Positions 1 through 12,107 of a DNA stretch of 64,000 bases are shown here, piece after piece. The notes under the pieces were generated by a model, which saw only the letters and a program-made list of their open reading frames with translations, had not been told where the DNA came from and did not search any database. Made by a program: the position numbers and the translations under genes. The number at the start of each line of letters is the position of its first letter. Positions within the stretch are counted from its first letter, which is position 1. Location: assembly GCA_019454045.1 (NCBI GenBank), contig SKCR01033467.1:310001-374000 (forward strand), written 5' to 3'. This stretch comes from Zanthoxylum bungeanum. Lineage: Eukaryota; Streptophyta; Magnoliopsida; Sapindales; Rutaceae.

Positions 1-429
1 AAATCAAAAGAGCCTAGCTGATTATAACATAAGAAAATTTTTGGTTGATAATTTTTTTTTTTTGGAAAAAGTTCGATCGTGTTTTCACATGTCATTTATT
101 ATTAGTTTTATTATCACTAACAAAAAATTTATTGAATAAAGTTGATTTATCAATTTCAAAGAGTAGGGCATGATGAGTTATTTTGCCCCAACATTGTCAC
201 AATTTCTATAGCCAAAGAAAAAGATATCGATAAGAACAGAAAGGGAAGCAAATGGACCAACACAAAATTGTCATCCACAATAAATAATCCAACAAAAACA
301 GAAAAATGAAATACCCAAAAAAGAGGAAAAAAATCTCAATTCTTATCATAAATAAATTAAAATTACGTGGATGATCATAACTTATAATTTTTAGTCTCCT
401 CAGTAACAACTATTTGACTACTTATAACT
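1..429. other. AT-rich sequence without recognisable gene
   Basis: No coding exon or repeat family could be recognised. The only open frame (206-409, minus) is a low-complexity Phe/Leu-rich translation of AT-rich DNA. Confidence 0.5.
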
Positions 430-640
430 CCCAATATATTATGATATATGATCGTCTATTTTATTAAGTATTTTTTTAATATTATGATCATGTATATATA
501 AAAGGAGAGTTTATCTATTTGTTTCTACACATTTTGAAATGAATAAAATCTCTTTATAGTTTATGCTCTCATTTGCTCTTTCTCTTTTCACGTGTTAATT
601 TTGATATTTTTCTATTATGTTATCAGAACGAAGCTCCGAT
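430..640 (+). mobile_element. Probable 3' part of a copia LTR with primer site
   Basis: A TATA-like stretch (TATATATAAAAGG near 492) is followed by a leader-like segment and, near 620, by TTATCAGAACGAAGCTCC, which resembles a degenerate initiator-Met tRNA primer site. It lies directly in front of a copia pol fragment, so it is read as the R/U5 end of a decayed LTR. The 5' boundary of the LTR could not be found and no partner LTR lies in the window. Confidence 0.4.
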
Positions 641-649
641 TAGATAACA

Positions 650-2041
650 ATGGATACCATAAAAAATTATATGGTGAATGATGAAGATGAATATTTAATA
701 GATAGTACTACAACACATACAATTTTACGAAATAAAAAATATTTTTCTCATTTAATATTAGCTAAAGCAAATGTTAATATAATATTGGAATCGGCAAATC
801 TGATTGAGGACTCCGGAAAAGCAAATGTTATGTTACAAAATGGTGCAAAATTACAAATTGATTATGCTTTATACTCTATCAAATCAAGACGAGATTTGCT
901 TAGTTTTAAAGATATTCGTCAAAATATATACGGTTGATGGTGTTTTCAGGCACTATGTTATTTAAGCAGCACGACAGGGGTAAAAAAGGTAATTCACTTC
1001 TCAGTCAAGATTATTAATGCCGACCCGACCACTAAAGAGTCAACAGTAAGGGGCCGGGAACTTTACGGTTAGTGACCGAGCACTTGAGTTCAAGATGACC
1101 GGGCAATTATCAGGTCGACAGCAGCATTCTCAATACAAAAGACTATTATGACCGACCACATGAAGACCAAGCATAGGACAAGACATGTTCGGGAAAATAA
1201 GGCATTATATCCATACGAGATAAGATAATAAGTTATCATACTTTCATGGGGTAAACTAGTAAGTCAATGTCCTAATATGATAAAAGGAAGTAAATGTAGT
1301 TTTTGACTATGAATCCTTATGGGAAAGATAAATTGTTTCAACTAGGAAACCCTTGTAAAAGAAGGAATCTGATTTATGCACTATTATAAATAGGAGGGTA
1401 GAGTATGCTTAAGGGAAGGAGAATAGAAAAGAGAACCAATATCAGCATCAGAATCATTATTATCAGACTTGTAAAAAACCAGAAGCAGAGCCGAGAAGCG
1501 TGTTTGAGTAATAAAAGTATCATCTTGTTTGTGCCCGTGGACGTAGGTCGGATCCAAATCCACCGAACCACGTTAAATCTCCTTGTCGATTGGCGTATTA
1601 TTTGTCTTTTGCTAAGTTTGCTTTTGGTCCCCCATAACCAAACAAATTCACTATTGAGGGAGGATTGTCTCGGGAATAATATTCCCATATTGCCCTGAGA
1701 CCAAAATCAGCCGTCAACATATACCATATTGAAACATCTAGTGAATATAATTCTGAATTTCACTGTATTACTCCAACAAAGTGAAGTCTTGAATCTTCTA
1801 AATTCCTAGAACGAATCTAAGAGGATATATGTGGACCCATACATCCAAGTTGTGGACCATTTCGTTATTTCATGGTATTAATAGATGCATCAATAAGGTG
1901 GTCACATGTCTATTTACTTTCTACTCGCAGTGTTGCATTTGCTAGAATTATGGCTCAAATTATCAATTTGCGAACACAATTTCACGATTTTCCTATTAAA
2001 AAAATTAGATTGGACAATGCTGGTGAATTTATATCAATGAG
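650..2041 (+). pseudogene. Ty1-copia pol fragment, interrupted by a solo LTR
   Basis: Two collinear pieces of a Tnt1-type polyprotein are visible. Residues read from 650-934 contain DSTTTHTILRNKKYF and LLSFKDIRQN, matching the region just before integrase. From 1720 to 2041 the frame resumes with HIETSSEYNSEFHCIT, then CGPIHPSCGPFRYFMVLIDA and KKIRLDNAGEFIS, the integrase core. In-frame stops interrupt the second piece, about 60 codons are missing between its two blocks, and the gag portion upstream is absent. The two pieces are separated by a 785-bp solo LTR at 935-1719. It is dead and truncated at about 2041, where sequence similarity to pol ends abruptly. Confidence 0.8.
935..1719 (+). mobile_element. 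Solo LTR of the gag-only LTR family
   Basis: This begins TGATGGTGTTTTCAGG and ends CCGTCAACA, and is closely similar along its length to the LTRs at 58554 and 61750 and, in reverse orientation, at 21346 and 25929. No internal sequence or second LTR adjoins it, so it is a solo LTR left by recombination. It splits a copia pol frame. Flanks are TATACGGT on the left and TATACCAT on the right, a degenerate candidate target duplication. A TATA-like TATAAATAGG (about 1384-1393) lies inside. Confidence 0.85.
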
Positions 2042-2460
2042 ATTAAATTTGTATTCAATTCGTTTAATAAACGAATCGAATCGACTTATTTATTAAACGA
2101 ATCAATTTTTTCAAATCCGTATTTGTTTTAAAGCGAATCGAATTGAACGAATAAATAAGTCATAACCCAAATTGCCACCATTTTTTAGAAGGTTTAATGG
2201 GTTACTGGTTCGAACGGTTGAATCGTGCCTAGAAAATCGGAAAAATTGACTTACATAATAAATAATTTTATTTAATTAAAATTATAAAAAAAAATTAATT
2301 GGTCTGGTCCGATTCACCAATTAGACCAATTTGTATTGATTTTGATAGATTTTATCAATTTTCTAGGACCGTTTTTACCTTTAATCGGACCAAACTTACG
2401 ATAGATTCCGATTCAACTGATTGAGCCGATCGATCCAATCCTATTTTAATAACACCTTAA
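2042..2460 (-). repeat. MITE-like repeat rich in GGTTC/GAATCGG words
   Basis: From about 2180 to 2455 the sequence is a minus-strand relative of copies at about 35680-35880 and 36240-36530. All start near TTATTAAAA and carry repeated GGTTCAATCG/GAATCGG words. No terminal repeat or target duplication could be pinned down. The first 140 bp (2042-2180) are short AT-rich repeats of TTTATTAAACGAAT type. Confidence 0.45.
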
Positions 2461-3450
2461 AACCAAAGGCGCAGCCGAGGAAAAGAAAAGTAAAAATGCT
2501 GACTAGGATTTTAGAGGGAGAAATAAAGAGAAAGTGGAAAGAAAAAGAAAGAGAGAAGAATCAAAAAGAGGAGAGATATGTTTTAAGGCCACGAAGAAAA
2601 TTTGTGGCTGAGAATTATCCTCTTCGCTGACGTGGCACCCCACCTGCTTAAATGGATCAAAAACGTAGAATCCACGAGACGACGGCCACAACAACAATGG
2701 GGCAATTACGTCTGACCCCAAAAGTTATTGTAATTTGTGAATTGTGCATATCTATTTTTCGTTTATATAATCCAAGTCCTTAATTCAGATTAAAATTACC
2801 GTACTACCACCATTAGCAAATGTAATTAATTACACATTAATTGAATTCATGCGTTTTGCATGAATAATAGCCGAGTAGGAAATTTTCGAAATAGCTTGAT
2901 ATTTCATAAGAGTTTTAGAGTATATGTAAAACAATAATTCAATCGATCTAATAAATACAAGAGATTAAGATATAATTTATATTTTGTTGATTCGTCACTT
3001 TAGAAACATTATTTATGTATTATTTAATATTTATAGCAGTGACTCATTCGATCATAAAAGGGAGGGTAAACTTTTTCAATAACGGAGTTCAAATAATTAA
3101 ATAATATACATAAAATAATTGTGTCTAACTTTATACGGTCAAGTCAAGATGTATTGATTGTTATATGATGTGAACTATAAATTTATTTTATTTTTAAATT
3201 TTATCTTCTATTTAAGAAGAGTTCGTTTTACCGATTTTAAGCTTAAAGTTTTTGTGTTGTTGGAGAAAAATCTAGTCTATTAGCGTTTAAAAAAATATTT
3301 ATCTTCTTTTTATTGTATAAGATTTTAGTTTTGAGATTTTGATTTTAATTTTGATCTGGGTCAGGTTTGGGTAACCACGTTAAACATGATACTATGATAG
3401 TAGACGAAATTGCTTTCAACATCACGTATTAAGTTTGTCAAAATACAATG
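2461..3450. other. Intergenic sequence, no supported gene
   Basis: A Lys/Glu/Arg-rich frame at 2421-2630 has low complexity and no domain. The rest (2640-3450) is AT-rich with no recognisable exon. Confidence 0.4.
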
Positions 3451-4140
3451 GTCTAAGTAGACCTGGCCACCGATTCGATTCGGTTCGGTTTGGTTTCAAA
3501 CCGAACGGTTTATAGTTTCAAATTTTTGGAATCATAGAATTAGACTGATCTAGAAAAATCAGTTCGGTTCCGATTTAATCCTTTTATTTTTAGAAAAAAC
3601 ATGATTTCAGTTTGGTTCCTAACCGAACCAAACCAAACCTTAAGGTTACTGTTCCATATTATGTGAAATAATAACCGAACCAAAATAGATTTTTGTTATG
3701 TTCTGATTTTGGAACCGGTACCGGATGAAATCGCAACAACCAGCACCGTGTTCGGGTCTTAGTGTGGTAATGAATCGGGCTGGCCTCGGGCTTTGATAAG
3801 CTCGGCTCGCACCCTACAAGTAAAATATTGGCCTGTGTCGGGGAAAAGCCCGACCCGAGCGTCTGCCGGGCCCGGGCTTTATCCCGCCTGTTTTAAAAAA
3901 AGTATAATGATCAAACATTAGTTAAAACCTTTAGGCGTCGCGACACGGCCTGTTACAGTATAATGTATATATATGAATTTTTTTTGTTTATGCCCGGCCC
4001 AGGCCGACCCCAAGCTTAATGTGTTGAGCCCAAGGCGGGCTTCAAATTCTAGGACCCGACCCGAGATTTTTTTATTCAGGACCGGACCGGGCTCGGATTT
4101 TTCTGCCATCCTTTGACCGGGTCTAGGTCTAAGGATAATT
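3451..4140. repeat. Remnants of hAT-like non-autonomous elements
   Basis: The stretch from 3457 opens with TAGACCTGGCCACCG followed by GGTTCGG/CCGAACC repeats, the subterminal style of the hAT element at 39876-42913. A second block, about 3740-4120, is made of CCCGGGCC and CGGGCTCGG words like the small element at 9083-9299. Clean terminal inverted repeats and 8-bp duplications were not found, so both are treated as decayed. Confidence 0.45.
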
Positions 4141-4224
4141 TGGTCTTTCATGCTTTCATTGAGGACTTATTTCATAACAACGAACAAACTTTGTACTTAT
4201 TTGAGAAAACATAAAAAATCAGGA

Positions 4225-4486
4225 ATGCTTATGATATTACCCCCAACAACAGTTACAGCAAAGCATTCATTCATAAATAAAAGTTAAAAAAAGCACAACA
4301 CTGGAAACAACACAAACCCTCAAAAACACACCGTGTCAGATCTCTCTTCTCTGTCTTCTAAACCAGAACACAACACAAACCAACCCTTTGTTTCTCTCTC
4401 TCAGCGCAAAGGTCTTTTTTTTTTTAATTATTGCTTTTATTGTTTACTGTTCTTATCTGTTTTGTACTTTTATTTTTATCTTCAAA
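4225..4486 (+). promoter_or_regulatory. Probable leader and proximal promoter of the Dof gene
   Basis: Directly upstream of the Dof start codon is a CA-rich then CT-rich stretch (TCTCTCTTCTCTGTCTTC and TTTCTCTCTCTCAG), typical of plant 5' leaders. No unambiguous TATA box was seen. The transcription start is not determined. Confidence 0.4.
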
Positions 4487-6818
4487 ATGACGGAGACGAA
4501 GGACCAGGGGATCAAGCTCTTTGGCAGAACCATACCTTTGCCTGAAGTGATTCCATCACCCGCAGCTGTTGATGATAGAGTCGATCAGGATCGAACTTGT
4601 TCAACAAATTCTTCATCAGAAAGCGATAAGAGCAGAGATGGAGAATACAGAGACTCTGAGAAGGTATTGGATTGGATTTACAAATTTCGGATTTTGAAGC
4701 TGACCCACTATTTTAATGGTGAAAATATTTAATGGATCAATCTTAGTTTTGCTTCGTTTTGAGGCTTTATTAAGTGGGTTGGTTTGATGATTTATAGGGT
4801 TTTGGGTTTGATTCTTTTGGTTAATTTTGAACTTGAGGATCTTGTTTAATGGTGTTAATTAGATTTGCTAATGCATTGGATATCTATTTTCAGATATAAT
4901 TTAGCATATTAGGATTGGATTGGTTTGCTATTGGTCTTTATACATATTAGATCATATTTGAGCAAGCCAGGTCACTTGCTGATTTACTGCTAAATCATCA
5001 AATCTGTTTTTGAAAAAGGTTTAAAATTTCAGTCAGATTTTGAAAGTTTGTGGTTCAAGTTCTGCTGTAGAATATTTATTGACTGTTATAACTTTGTGTT
5101 TTCTTCTTCTATTGGTTTTGTTCAGTAATAGCCGATGAGAATTTGATGTTGTACCAACTCGCGATGTAGTTTGAGATGAGTTGTTGAGCATAGTATGGAT
5201 CATTATATACTTTTAATGGCCAATAGATTCTCACTCAAACTCCTCAGCTCCTATTGCATCTCTGTTATGTTTTTTAAGGCACTCAAAGTAGAATGAGAAA
5301 ATAGTTTACTAGTTCTCAATTTTGTACGAGATTCGTATGACTTTGGGATTGGGGTTGAGCATAGTAAGCAGTCAGTCCACATATTGTCTTATATGTATTG
5401 GTTGTACAAGGAAGTTTCTTCTTGGTATGCATGACAGTTTTTATTTCCATTATTTCGGCTAGTTAAGAATTTGGTTTGGATGCTGACCTTTCTGCATAAA
5501 CTTATGATACATACAGGACATATCAGAAGATGAGCCTGTTGAGACTAAACAGGAAGATGAAGCCCCACCAGAAAATTCTGAAGAGTCCTCAAACCCAGAT
5601 TCAACCTCGGGGATTAGTGAGAATCCTAAAGCACTTTCAGTTGAGAAGGTGAGCACTACTGTAAAGACTTCAAAGACAGAGGAAGAGCATAGCGAGCCTA
5701 GTACTTCGGAAGAAAAGACCTTGAAAAAGCCAGACAAGATTCTTCCATGCCCACGTTGTAATAGTATGGACACGAAATTCTGCTACTACAACAATTACAA
5801 TGTAAATCAACCACGGCACTTCTGCAAGAACTGTCAGAGATACTGGACAGCTGGTGGGACAATGCGAAATGTACCAGTAGGTGCTGGTCGTCGAAAGAAC
5901 AAGAATTCAGCTTCTCATTACCGCCACATAACTGTCTCTGAAGCCTTCCAAAATGTCCGAACTGATGTTCCAGATGGGGTCCACCATCCGGCATTGAAAA
6001 CTAATGGTACTGTACTCACTTTTGGCTCAGATGCACCACTTTGTGAATCCATGGTTTCTGTTCTGAATATTGATGATAAAACTATGAGGAATTGCATTAG
6101 AAATGGGTTTCATAAACCTGAAGAATTAAGAATTCAACTTACTTACAGAGGTGGGGAAAATGGGGATAATCATTCAAATGAATCTTCGGCTATTGTTTCG
6201 AATTCGAAGGATGAGGCAGGAAGAACTGCAACACAAGAGCCAGTCATGCAGAATTGTACAGGCTTCACGCCTCATGTACATTGCTTTCCCGGCGCTCCGT
6301 GGCCATACCCATGGAATTCAGCTCAGTGGCGCCCTCCAGTTACCCCACCTGCAATCTTTCCTCCAGGCTTTCCTATTCCATTCTACCCTCCAGCAGCTTA
6401 CTGGGGTTGTACAGTACCGGGCACTTGGAATTACCCTTGGATTCCTCAACCAACTTCTCCAATAAGCCCAAGCTCGGGTCCCAACTCTCCGACTCTAGGA
6501 AAGCATTCCAGGGATGAGAACATGGTAAAACCAAGCAACTCTGAGGAACAGGAACAACAAAAAGAAAATAATGCCGAAAGAAGTCTATGGATTCCAAAAA
6601 CATTGAGGATCGATGATCCAGGTGAAGCTGCAACGAGCTCCATATGGACAGCACTAGGGATTAAGAATGATAAGGCAGATTCCATTGGCGGAGGAGGACT
6701 CTTTAAGGCATTCCAACCAAAGAGCGATGAAAAGAATCACGTACCTGGAACCTCTCCGGTCTTACAAGCCAATCCAGCAGCATTGTCCAGGTCACTCAAT
6801 TTCCAAGAGAGTTCATAA
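4487..6818 (+). CDS. CDF: Cycling Dof factor (CDF-type Dof transcription factor)
   Basis: Two exons, 4487-4663 and 5517-6818, joined at AG|GT...AG|G, give 492 residues, a usual CDF length. The start ATG is followed by [19 protein letters not shown], the N-terminal motif of CDFs. The Dof domain (about 134-188) has the C-X2-C-X21-C-X2-C zinc ligands at Cys137, 140, 162 and 165 and ends in [11 protein letters not shown]. The C-terminal half is rich in Pro, Trp and Tyr; [15 protein letters not shown] followed by [10 protein letters not shown] is the conserved CDF tail block. In Arabidopsis these proteins repress CONSTANS and florigen genes by binding AAAG sites, and are degraded through FKF1-GIGANTEA; the tail blocks mediate that contact. 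Clock control and nuclear location are inferred from the family. The 853-bp intron between the N-terminal motif and the Dof domain is the usual CDF gene structure. Which CDF number it is cannot be told. Confidence 0.96.
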
Positions 6819-6821
6819 TTA

Positions 6822-7925
6822 GGTAGATCATCAACTTCGTATCTGGTTAAGGTGGTAGTGCAAAAGTCCTGTTAGTCATCTGCTGATCCTTACAAGTCCC
6901 TTCCGCATCCATCCAATGTATGAACTCTTACAGCAGTTTCATTATCTTCTTAATAGAAGAGAGCTCAGGTGAGTAGGTAACCAAATTTTTTTCCCTTTTT
7001 GTTTCCAGTTAGATTGTTTGCGAGTTCATGTACATAGTTTATATATGCAATAGTGAGACCTAGAAAAAAGTGAGTTTGTGTGCCATAAAAATCCCATCTG
7101 TACTAAAATAAATGTGGGAAACAAAATCAACTTCTTACTGGTAGTTTCAGTCTTTTGATTGAATGTTTTATAAATCTCAATGCCAAGAAATGTTCCTTAC
7201 TGTACTTGCCTTGATGAATGACAATATTTTTCTATTTTGAAGATGGATATAGAATTGAAGCTTCTGCTTTGTCCATCCAATAATGCAGTTAAAGAAATGT
7301 GAAAGAAGCCAAACTAAGTGAATGTCATAGCTTACACGTCTACAGGGTCTGTAGGTAAATAAAAAAGACAAGAAAGTTTACAAGTAGTCCCACTGAAATT
7401 CTTATGAACAGAAGGCCAAATTCCATTCTTTTTCATGCCATAGATCCAAAACAAGTAGAGCATCAAAAGGTGGAAAGCTGATTTCAAAAAAGTTTTCATT
7501 TTCTCTTCATCTTTTTTGTTTGTTTCCTTTTTATGCCATGGATAAATGATCCTAAGTCTTGAGCTTAGGTCTAATTTGTACTCTTACATCAAAACTGGTG
7601 AGCTTGCCTATTTGTTATGTTTCAAGTTTATGGTTAATTATATACTAAAAAAAAACTTGAAATACGCAAGGGCAAAATTGTAGGTTGTAGAATCAGAATT
7701 TTGGGCTAGTATCGTATATTCTTGTGTCTATATATATATATATATATATTAATTTTTAATATAATGCGTTATAATATCACACTTCCTCAATCATTCGTTA
7801 ATATTGTATGGATAATATTAAATAATACAGTATGTAGTAGACAGATTATCACCAAACATATAATTTCACTAATTAATATAATAAAAAATGATTAATACAT
7901 CCTAATTTAATGCACCAAACACTCC
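6822..7925. other. Dof 3' region and intergenic sequence
   Basis: The first 300 bp or so probably hold the 3' untranslated region. The remainder is AT-rich with a (TA)n run at about 7731-7750. No gene or known repeat recognised. Confidence 0.4.
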
Positions 7926-7933
7926 TTAATAGA

Positions 7934-8215
7934 CCTGGCCAAGGTTCCGGTTCGGGACCGGAACCGAATCGGTTGGAACCGGACGGTTTCGATTTCGATT
8001 CCGGAACCGAATCGGAACCTGACCGGTTCGGTTAGGGTTCTTACCCTGACCGAATCGGTTCCAAGACGAATCCTAATCCCCAATTAATATTTAAATCTCA
8101 AATTTTTTTTTATTTTCAAAAAAAAAAAAATGAAGGGACCAGTTTCGATTACGATTTCGATTCCACACTTATGGAACCGAAAATCGTACGGTTCGGTTCC
8201 GGTTGGATGCCCCCA
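7934..8215. repeat. hAT-like non-autonomous element remnant
   Basis: It begins TAGACCTGGCCAAGG and carries inverted GGTTCCGGTTCGG / CCGGAACCGAATCGG words on both sides of an AT-rich middle with an A12 run. It resembles the ends of the hAT element at 39876-42913. The right end (about CGGTTGGATGCCCC) does not match the left and no 8-bp duplication was seen, so the boundaries are approximate. Confidence 0.5.
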
Positions 8216-8644
8216 CATTGATGGGTACCTTACGGTTTGAGGTCAGTAAAGACCACAGAGATATTTTGAATAAATTATTGGCAAAGTTTGGTCCCTATTT
8301 TTATGAGCCATGAGTTGGTTTATGGGACCCGAAGCATGTGATACTATTAAGCCTCTTTGGCCAGCTCCTGGCTTCTCTCTTTTTGTCCTTTCCTTAATGT
8401 CTTTTTTGCCCCTCTTTTTAAAACCATTTCCTGATAAATTTGAGCCTTACGATTTGGATTATCGTGTCAATTTCCTTGAAGGTGGGCATTCTTTTCATTG
8501 TAGCCACTAATTAATTTGATATCTTCCAATAAATTCATGATTTTGACTTTGATGATGACAAGCATTTCTTGGTTTCACACTTTAACACCTAACATAGGAG
8601 AAAATTTTATATAGGTCTTATTCTATAGGATGATCAAATCAATT

Positions 8645-8821
8645 GTCCTTATGATGTAAGTTTGGTGCCGTAAGATTCAGGATCTCATATTGAGATTTTG
8701 TGTTCGAATCTATAGGGTATGTTTTTTATAAGAGCTTGAGACAATTTGAGGTTTTACTTGCTCCGCTTAATCCCAAAATGGATAATTTGACGATGAGGTT
8801 TCCAACGATTTAAAAATATAT
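8645..8821 (+). mobile_element. tRNA-type SINE, copy 1
   Basis: A member of the window's SINE family: an A-box-like TTTGGTGCCG, a B-box-like TGTTCGAATC, the conserved CTCCGCTTAA and TTTCCAACGATT blocks and an A-rich tail. It is flanked by a perfect 15-bp target duplication ATGATCAAATCAATT at 8630-8644 and 8822-8836, which proves insertion by target-primed retroposition. Confidence 0.9.
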
Positions 8822-9082
8822 ATGATCAAATCAATTAATAATACGAATTTTAATTAATTTGAGAATAATTAACCAAAATAAATATCGTTTATATATAAAT
8901 TGTTTTCCAAACATAGACAAAGTTCTTGCTTTGATTGTGCATGTAGGTTACTTGTATCACTATCCATTTTCTTATCTTTATTTCATTCATGCAAGGCTAG
9001 GGCAAAAAATAATACTAGTCACTTGCTTAGATATTATTATATATTGCACCATCATCCATCACCCTATTTCGATTTCTATAAG

Positions 9083-9299
9083 TATACATGGTAAAAAAGC
9101 CTGGGCCCGGGCCGAGATTCAAAATGAGGGCCCGGTTCGGGTTCGGGTCTAGGCCGGATTTAAAATAAATAATTAAATATTTTTATTTATAAAATATATA
9201 TATTTATATAATAATTTTTTTATAATAAAAAAATCGGACTAAATTTTTTTTCCCGGGCTCGTGCCAGGATTATCAAAGTCGAGTCCGTTGCCATCCCTA
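9083..9299. mobile_element. Small hAT-like MITE
   Basis: The right end TTGCCATCCCTA is the inverse of the TAGGGATGGCA terminus of the element at 33324-34349, and the left end TATACATGGTAA is a degenerate version. The body has CTGGGCCCGGGCC and CCCGGTTCGGG words around an AT-rich core. The flanks TCTATAAG/TTCCTAAG match at only 5 of 8 positions, so it is old. Confidence 0.55.
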
Positions 9300-9975
9300 T
9301 TCCTAAGTAACTTAAATTTAGTATTTTATTGAAAAAGAAGATCTGGTTTTAAGATCATGAGACTTTGCTTCTAGCTAATTCTGTATTACCTAAACAGTTT
9401 AACATGAAGGCTTAATAGTTAATATTAGTTTTAAAGACGAATTTTAACCCCAAAAAACAACTTAATAAAGATGGAAAAACTTACTATCAAAACTCCAAGA
9501 AACACAAATATTTTGTGAAAATAATAATCTTATAACCATTTATTGAAAAATATTAAATTTATACCAAAAACAAAAATTGCATTTCACTATAACTGTTTTT
9601 TTCCTTTAAATTGCATTAACAAAGGTTAAGAAGACATGTAAATACAAAACCATTTCAGCTCAACTAAGACTCAAATATATTTCCCATAAACATATTAGAA
9701 GTTGGATTCACCCCTAAAAACAAATAAAAAATACTATAAAATATACGAGACTGGCCTAATCATTTCAGAAATACAAATTTTAAAATACTAGATGTTTCGA
9801 ACTCTCTTTCAAGTTTGCCAAATAAATTGGGTTTCTTTATAATGTCCAGCTAAAATAATTGGGATTTGTGACCATAAAGTCAACTTCACCTCCATTCATA
9901 ATTATATTAAAAATAATTTCTTTTGTATCTTATGTTATTAAGCTTTAGGTTATCCAAAATATAGAATATATATAT
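9300..9975. other. AT-rich intergenic sequence
   Basis: Nothing recognisable: no exon, terminal repeat or long open frame. Confidence 0.4.
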
Positions 9976-9977
9976 AG

Positions 9978-10133
9978 GAAATCCCGTCACTAAACCGCCC
10001 ATTCTGGGCCGCGGCGATGGTAAAATTACCGGCTGTCTCAGGCTCTTACAAAAAGTGCACCCCCTGAATTCGAACCCAGAATCTTAAGGTGAAATCCTGG
10101 ACCCTACACCACCAAGCCACACCCCTTGGGGAC
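9978..10133 (-). mobile_element. tRNA-type SINE, copy 2
   Basis: Read on the minus strand it starts GTCCCCAAGGGG, then GTGGCTTGGTGGTGTAGGG (A-box region), GGGTTCGAATTCAGG (B box) and the AAGAGCCTGAGACAGCC block. It is truncated near its 3' end relative to other copies; the tail is TATATATA rather than poly(A). Confidence 0.8.
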
Positions 10134-11785
10134 ATAAAATCTCATTCCCATTCTTGTTGGCATGCTGCCTAAAGTAAAAGCAAATCCATAGGTTACCCAT
10201 TTATAACAAAGATTAGTGGAGTTAAAAAGTAGAAAGCTTTTGATCACTTTGCCTACAAAGCAAGACTTCCAACTCCCTCAACTTGGTCTCTTTTAGTGGG
10301 TAAAGACCTAATTTGAAAAAAAAGATCATATATACTTTTAGCACATTGTTTGATACCAAAAGTTTATCAACTTGATCTTTATCTATTGGATTTTGATCAG
10401 GATACCCATTCATTTTTAAATGATTTTTAAATGTGATAGGAGGATGGTTCATAATATTATCCGAAGGGAATTATATATATAATATTTAATTGAGATTTGA
10501 TAAAATATTAAAAATCTACATCATTTGGGGGCCAAATCATCCTAATTTATTTTCTATTTTTTAAATGCCAAATCATCATATTAGATTTTAAATACTAACA
10601 AGTACATCCTTTTCATATATTTTTGTAGTGTTTAATTAGAATAAATAGACGCCTCTAATGAGGCGTGATCGTGATCTAATAATTTTCAAAGTGTTTCTAT
10701 TTAATTTATTGAGTTCTAATATTAAGAAGATAAATGAATAAAAAATAAATTTGATCTTTACCCACCCATTATTATTATTATTATTTTTAAAAGAAAAAAT
10801 GGAAATTTTTTTCAAGATAATAATTTATTTGAAACATTACAGACTTAAAGCAAAAATGTTATAATTAAATACTTGCAATTACTGAATTATATAATTAAGT
10901 TCTTCAATTAGCTGTAACAATAATATTTAAAAAAAAAAAAACACTGAGCGGACACTTTGCAAGTCTATACCTTCCATAAAAGTATAAAACTGTTGATTAA
11001 AACAAAAAATCTTAAAATATTATTAAGAGATTTCTTACATTGACATCACTGGAAATTCATTTAAACAGTTGCCCCAAAAAATTGTTTTTCTAGCAAGACC
11101 AGAAGCAGTTTCCATATTTCCAAATTCTTTATGTATGTATTTTGTTGAAAAATATTATACTGAGAGTATAAATTATTTTATAAAATGTAGAATAAAAACA
11201 AGATTATAAAGTAATTGATAAGTTCTTTAGATGTTTTGTTATGTTAAATTATAAATAAGGATATATAGAAAAAATTAATACCCATAAATTTATATATTAA
11301 GAAGACAAAATTATAAAATCTTGACAAATATTTATAAATAATCTAATATTTTGGGAGTTGAATTCGCTAGCGTAAATAATGTGTTTGGTGACGAATCACT
11401 GCTCAGCCAAACGCATAATATATATATATTATAAAGCATGGTGTGAGGGGAAAGAGAATGTAACAGATGGTTAGGATTAAGAGAGATAATGTATCCAAAT
11501 GCTATCTTTATGTGGCTTAATTGACGGTTCAGATAATTTCATTATAATCTAATAGCTGATAAAGAATCATTTCATTATAAAATCTCTATAAAAATGGAAA
11601 ATGAAAATTATCAAATAAATTAAAGAATAAAATCATTTATTAATGGAAAATGAAAACTACCAAATAAATTAAAAAATAAAATCATTTAATTAAAAAATAA
11701 AATCATTTCATTATAACAAATTAAATAACAGAATCTCAATCTCTCTATAAATTCTATAACACCGTACCGTAGGCACAAACACACA

Positions 11786-11854
<69 letters not shown>

Positions 11855-12050
11855 TATATATATATACACGCGCACATAAATACATACACACAGCAAAGTA
11901 ATTTGAATTAGTTTTCTATCTATAAATAATTTGCAAATTTTAAGTGCACCAAAACAACATGCATTAAATTCTCTTCATTGGATCTGAAACCTGAAACGCT
12001 TTCCAAGAAGCCAAAAGCCAGAAGCTGTTCTGTATTTGTTGGCAGCTTCT
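10134..12050. other. AT-rich intergenic sequence
   Basis: No gene recognised. It contains short direct repeats near 11590-11710 (three copies of AATAAAATCATTT-type words) and the dinucleotide repeat annotated separately. Confidence 0.4.
11789..11867. repeat. (TA)n microsatellite
   Basis: About 79 bp of nearly pure TA dinucleotide with one interruption (ATAATA near 11848). It ends in alternating purine-pyrimidine ACACGCGCAC. It is a likely length polymorphism and cruciform-prone. Confidence 0.95.
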
Positions 12051-12057
12051 CAGCTCA

Positions 12058-12065
12058 TATAAAAA
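12058..12065 (+). promoter_or_regulatory. TATA box of the small peptide gene
   Basis: TATAAAAA lies 50 bp before the ATG at 12108 and only 11 bp before an in-frame ATG at 12069. A start site about 30 bp downstream would fall after 12069, which is why 12108 is chosen as the initiator. Confidence 0.6.
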
Positions 12066-12107
12066 CAAATGAAACCCTACCCATTTCCTGGAATTGAGAG
12101 AGAAACA

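Noticed and set aside
2421..2630. Lys/Glu-rich open frame
   Set aside because: Low-complexity translation of purine-rich DNA, no start context or homologous domain.
8310..8510. 66-codon frame starting MSWFMGPEACD
   Set aside because: Isolated, no domain, no promoter or splice partner.
11686..11889. Ile/Tyr repeat frame
   Set aside because: Translation of the (TA)n microsatellite.
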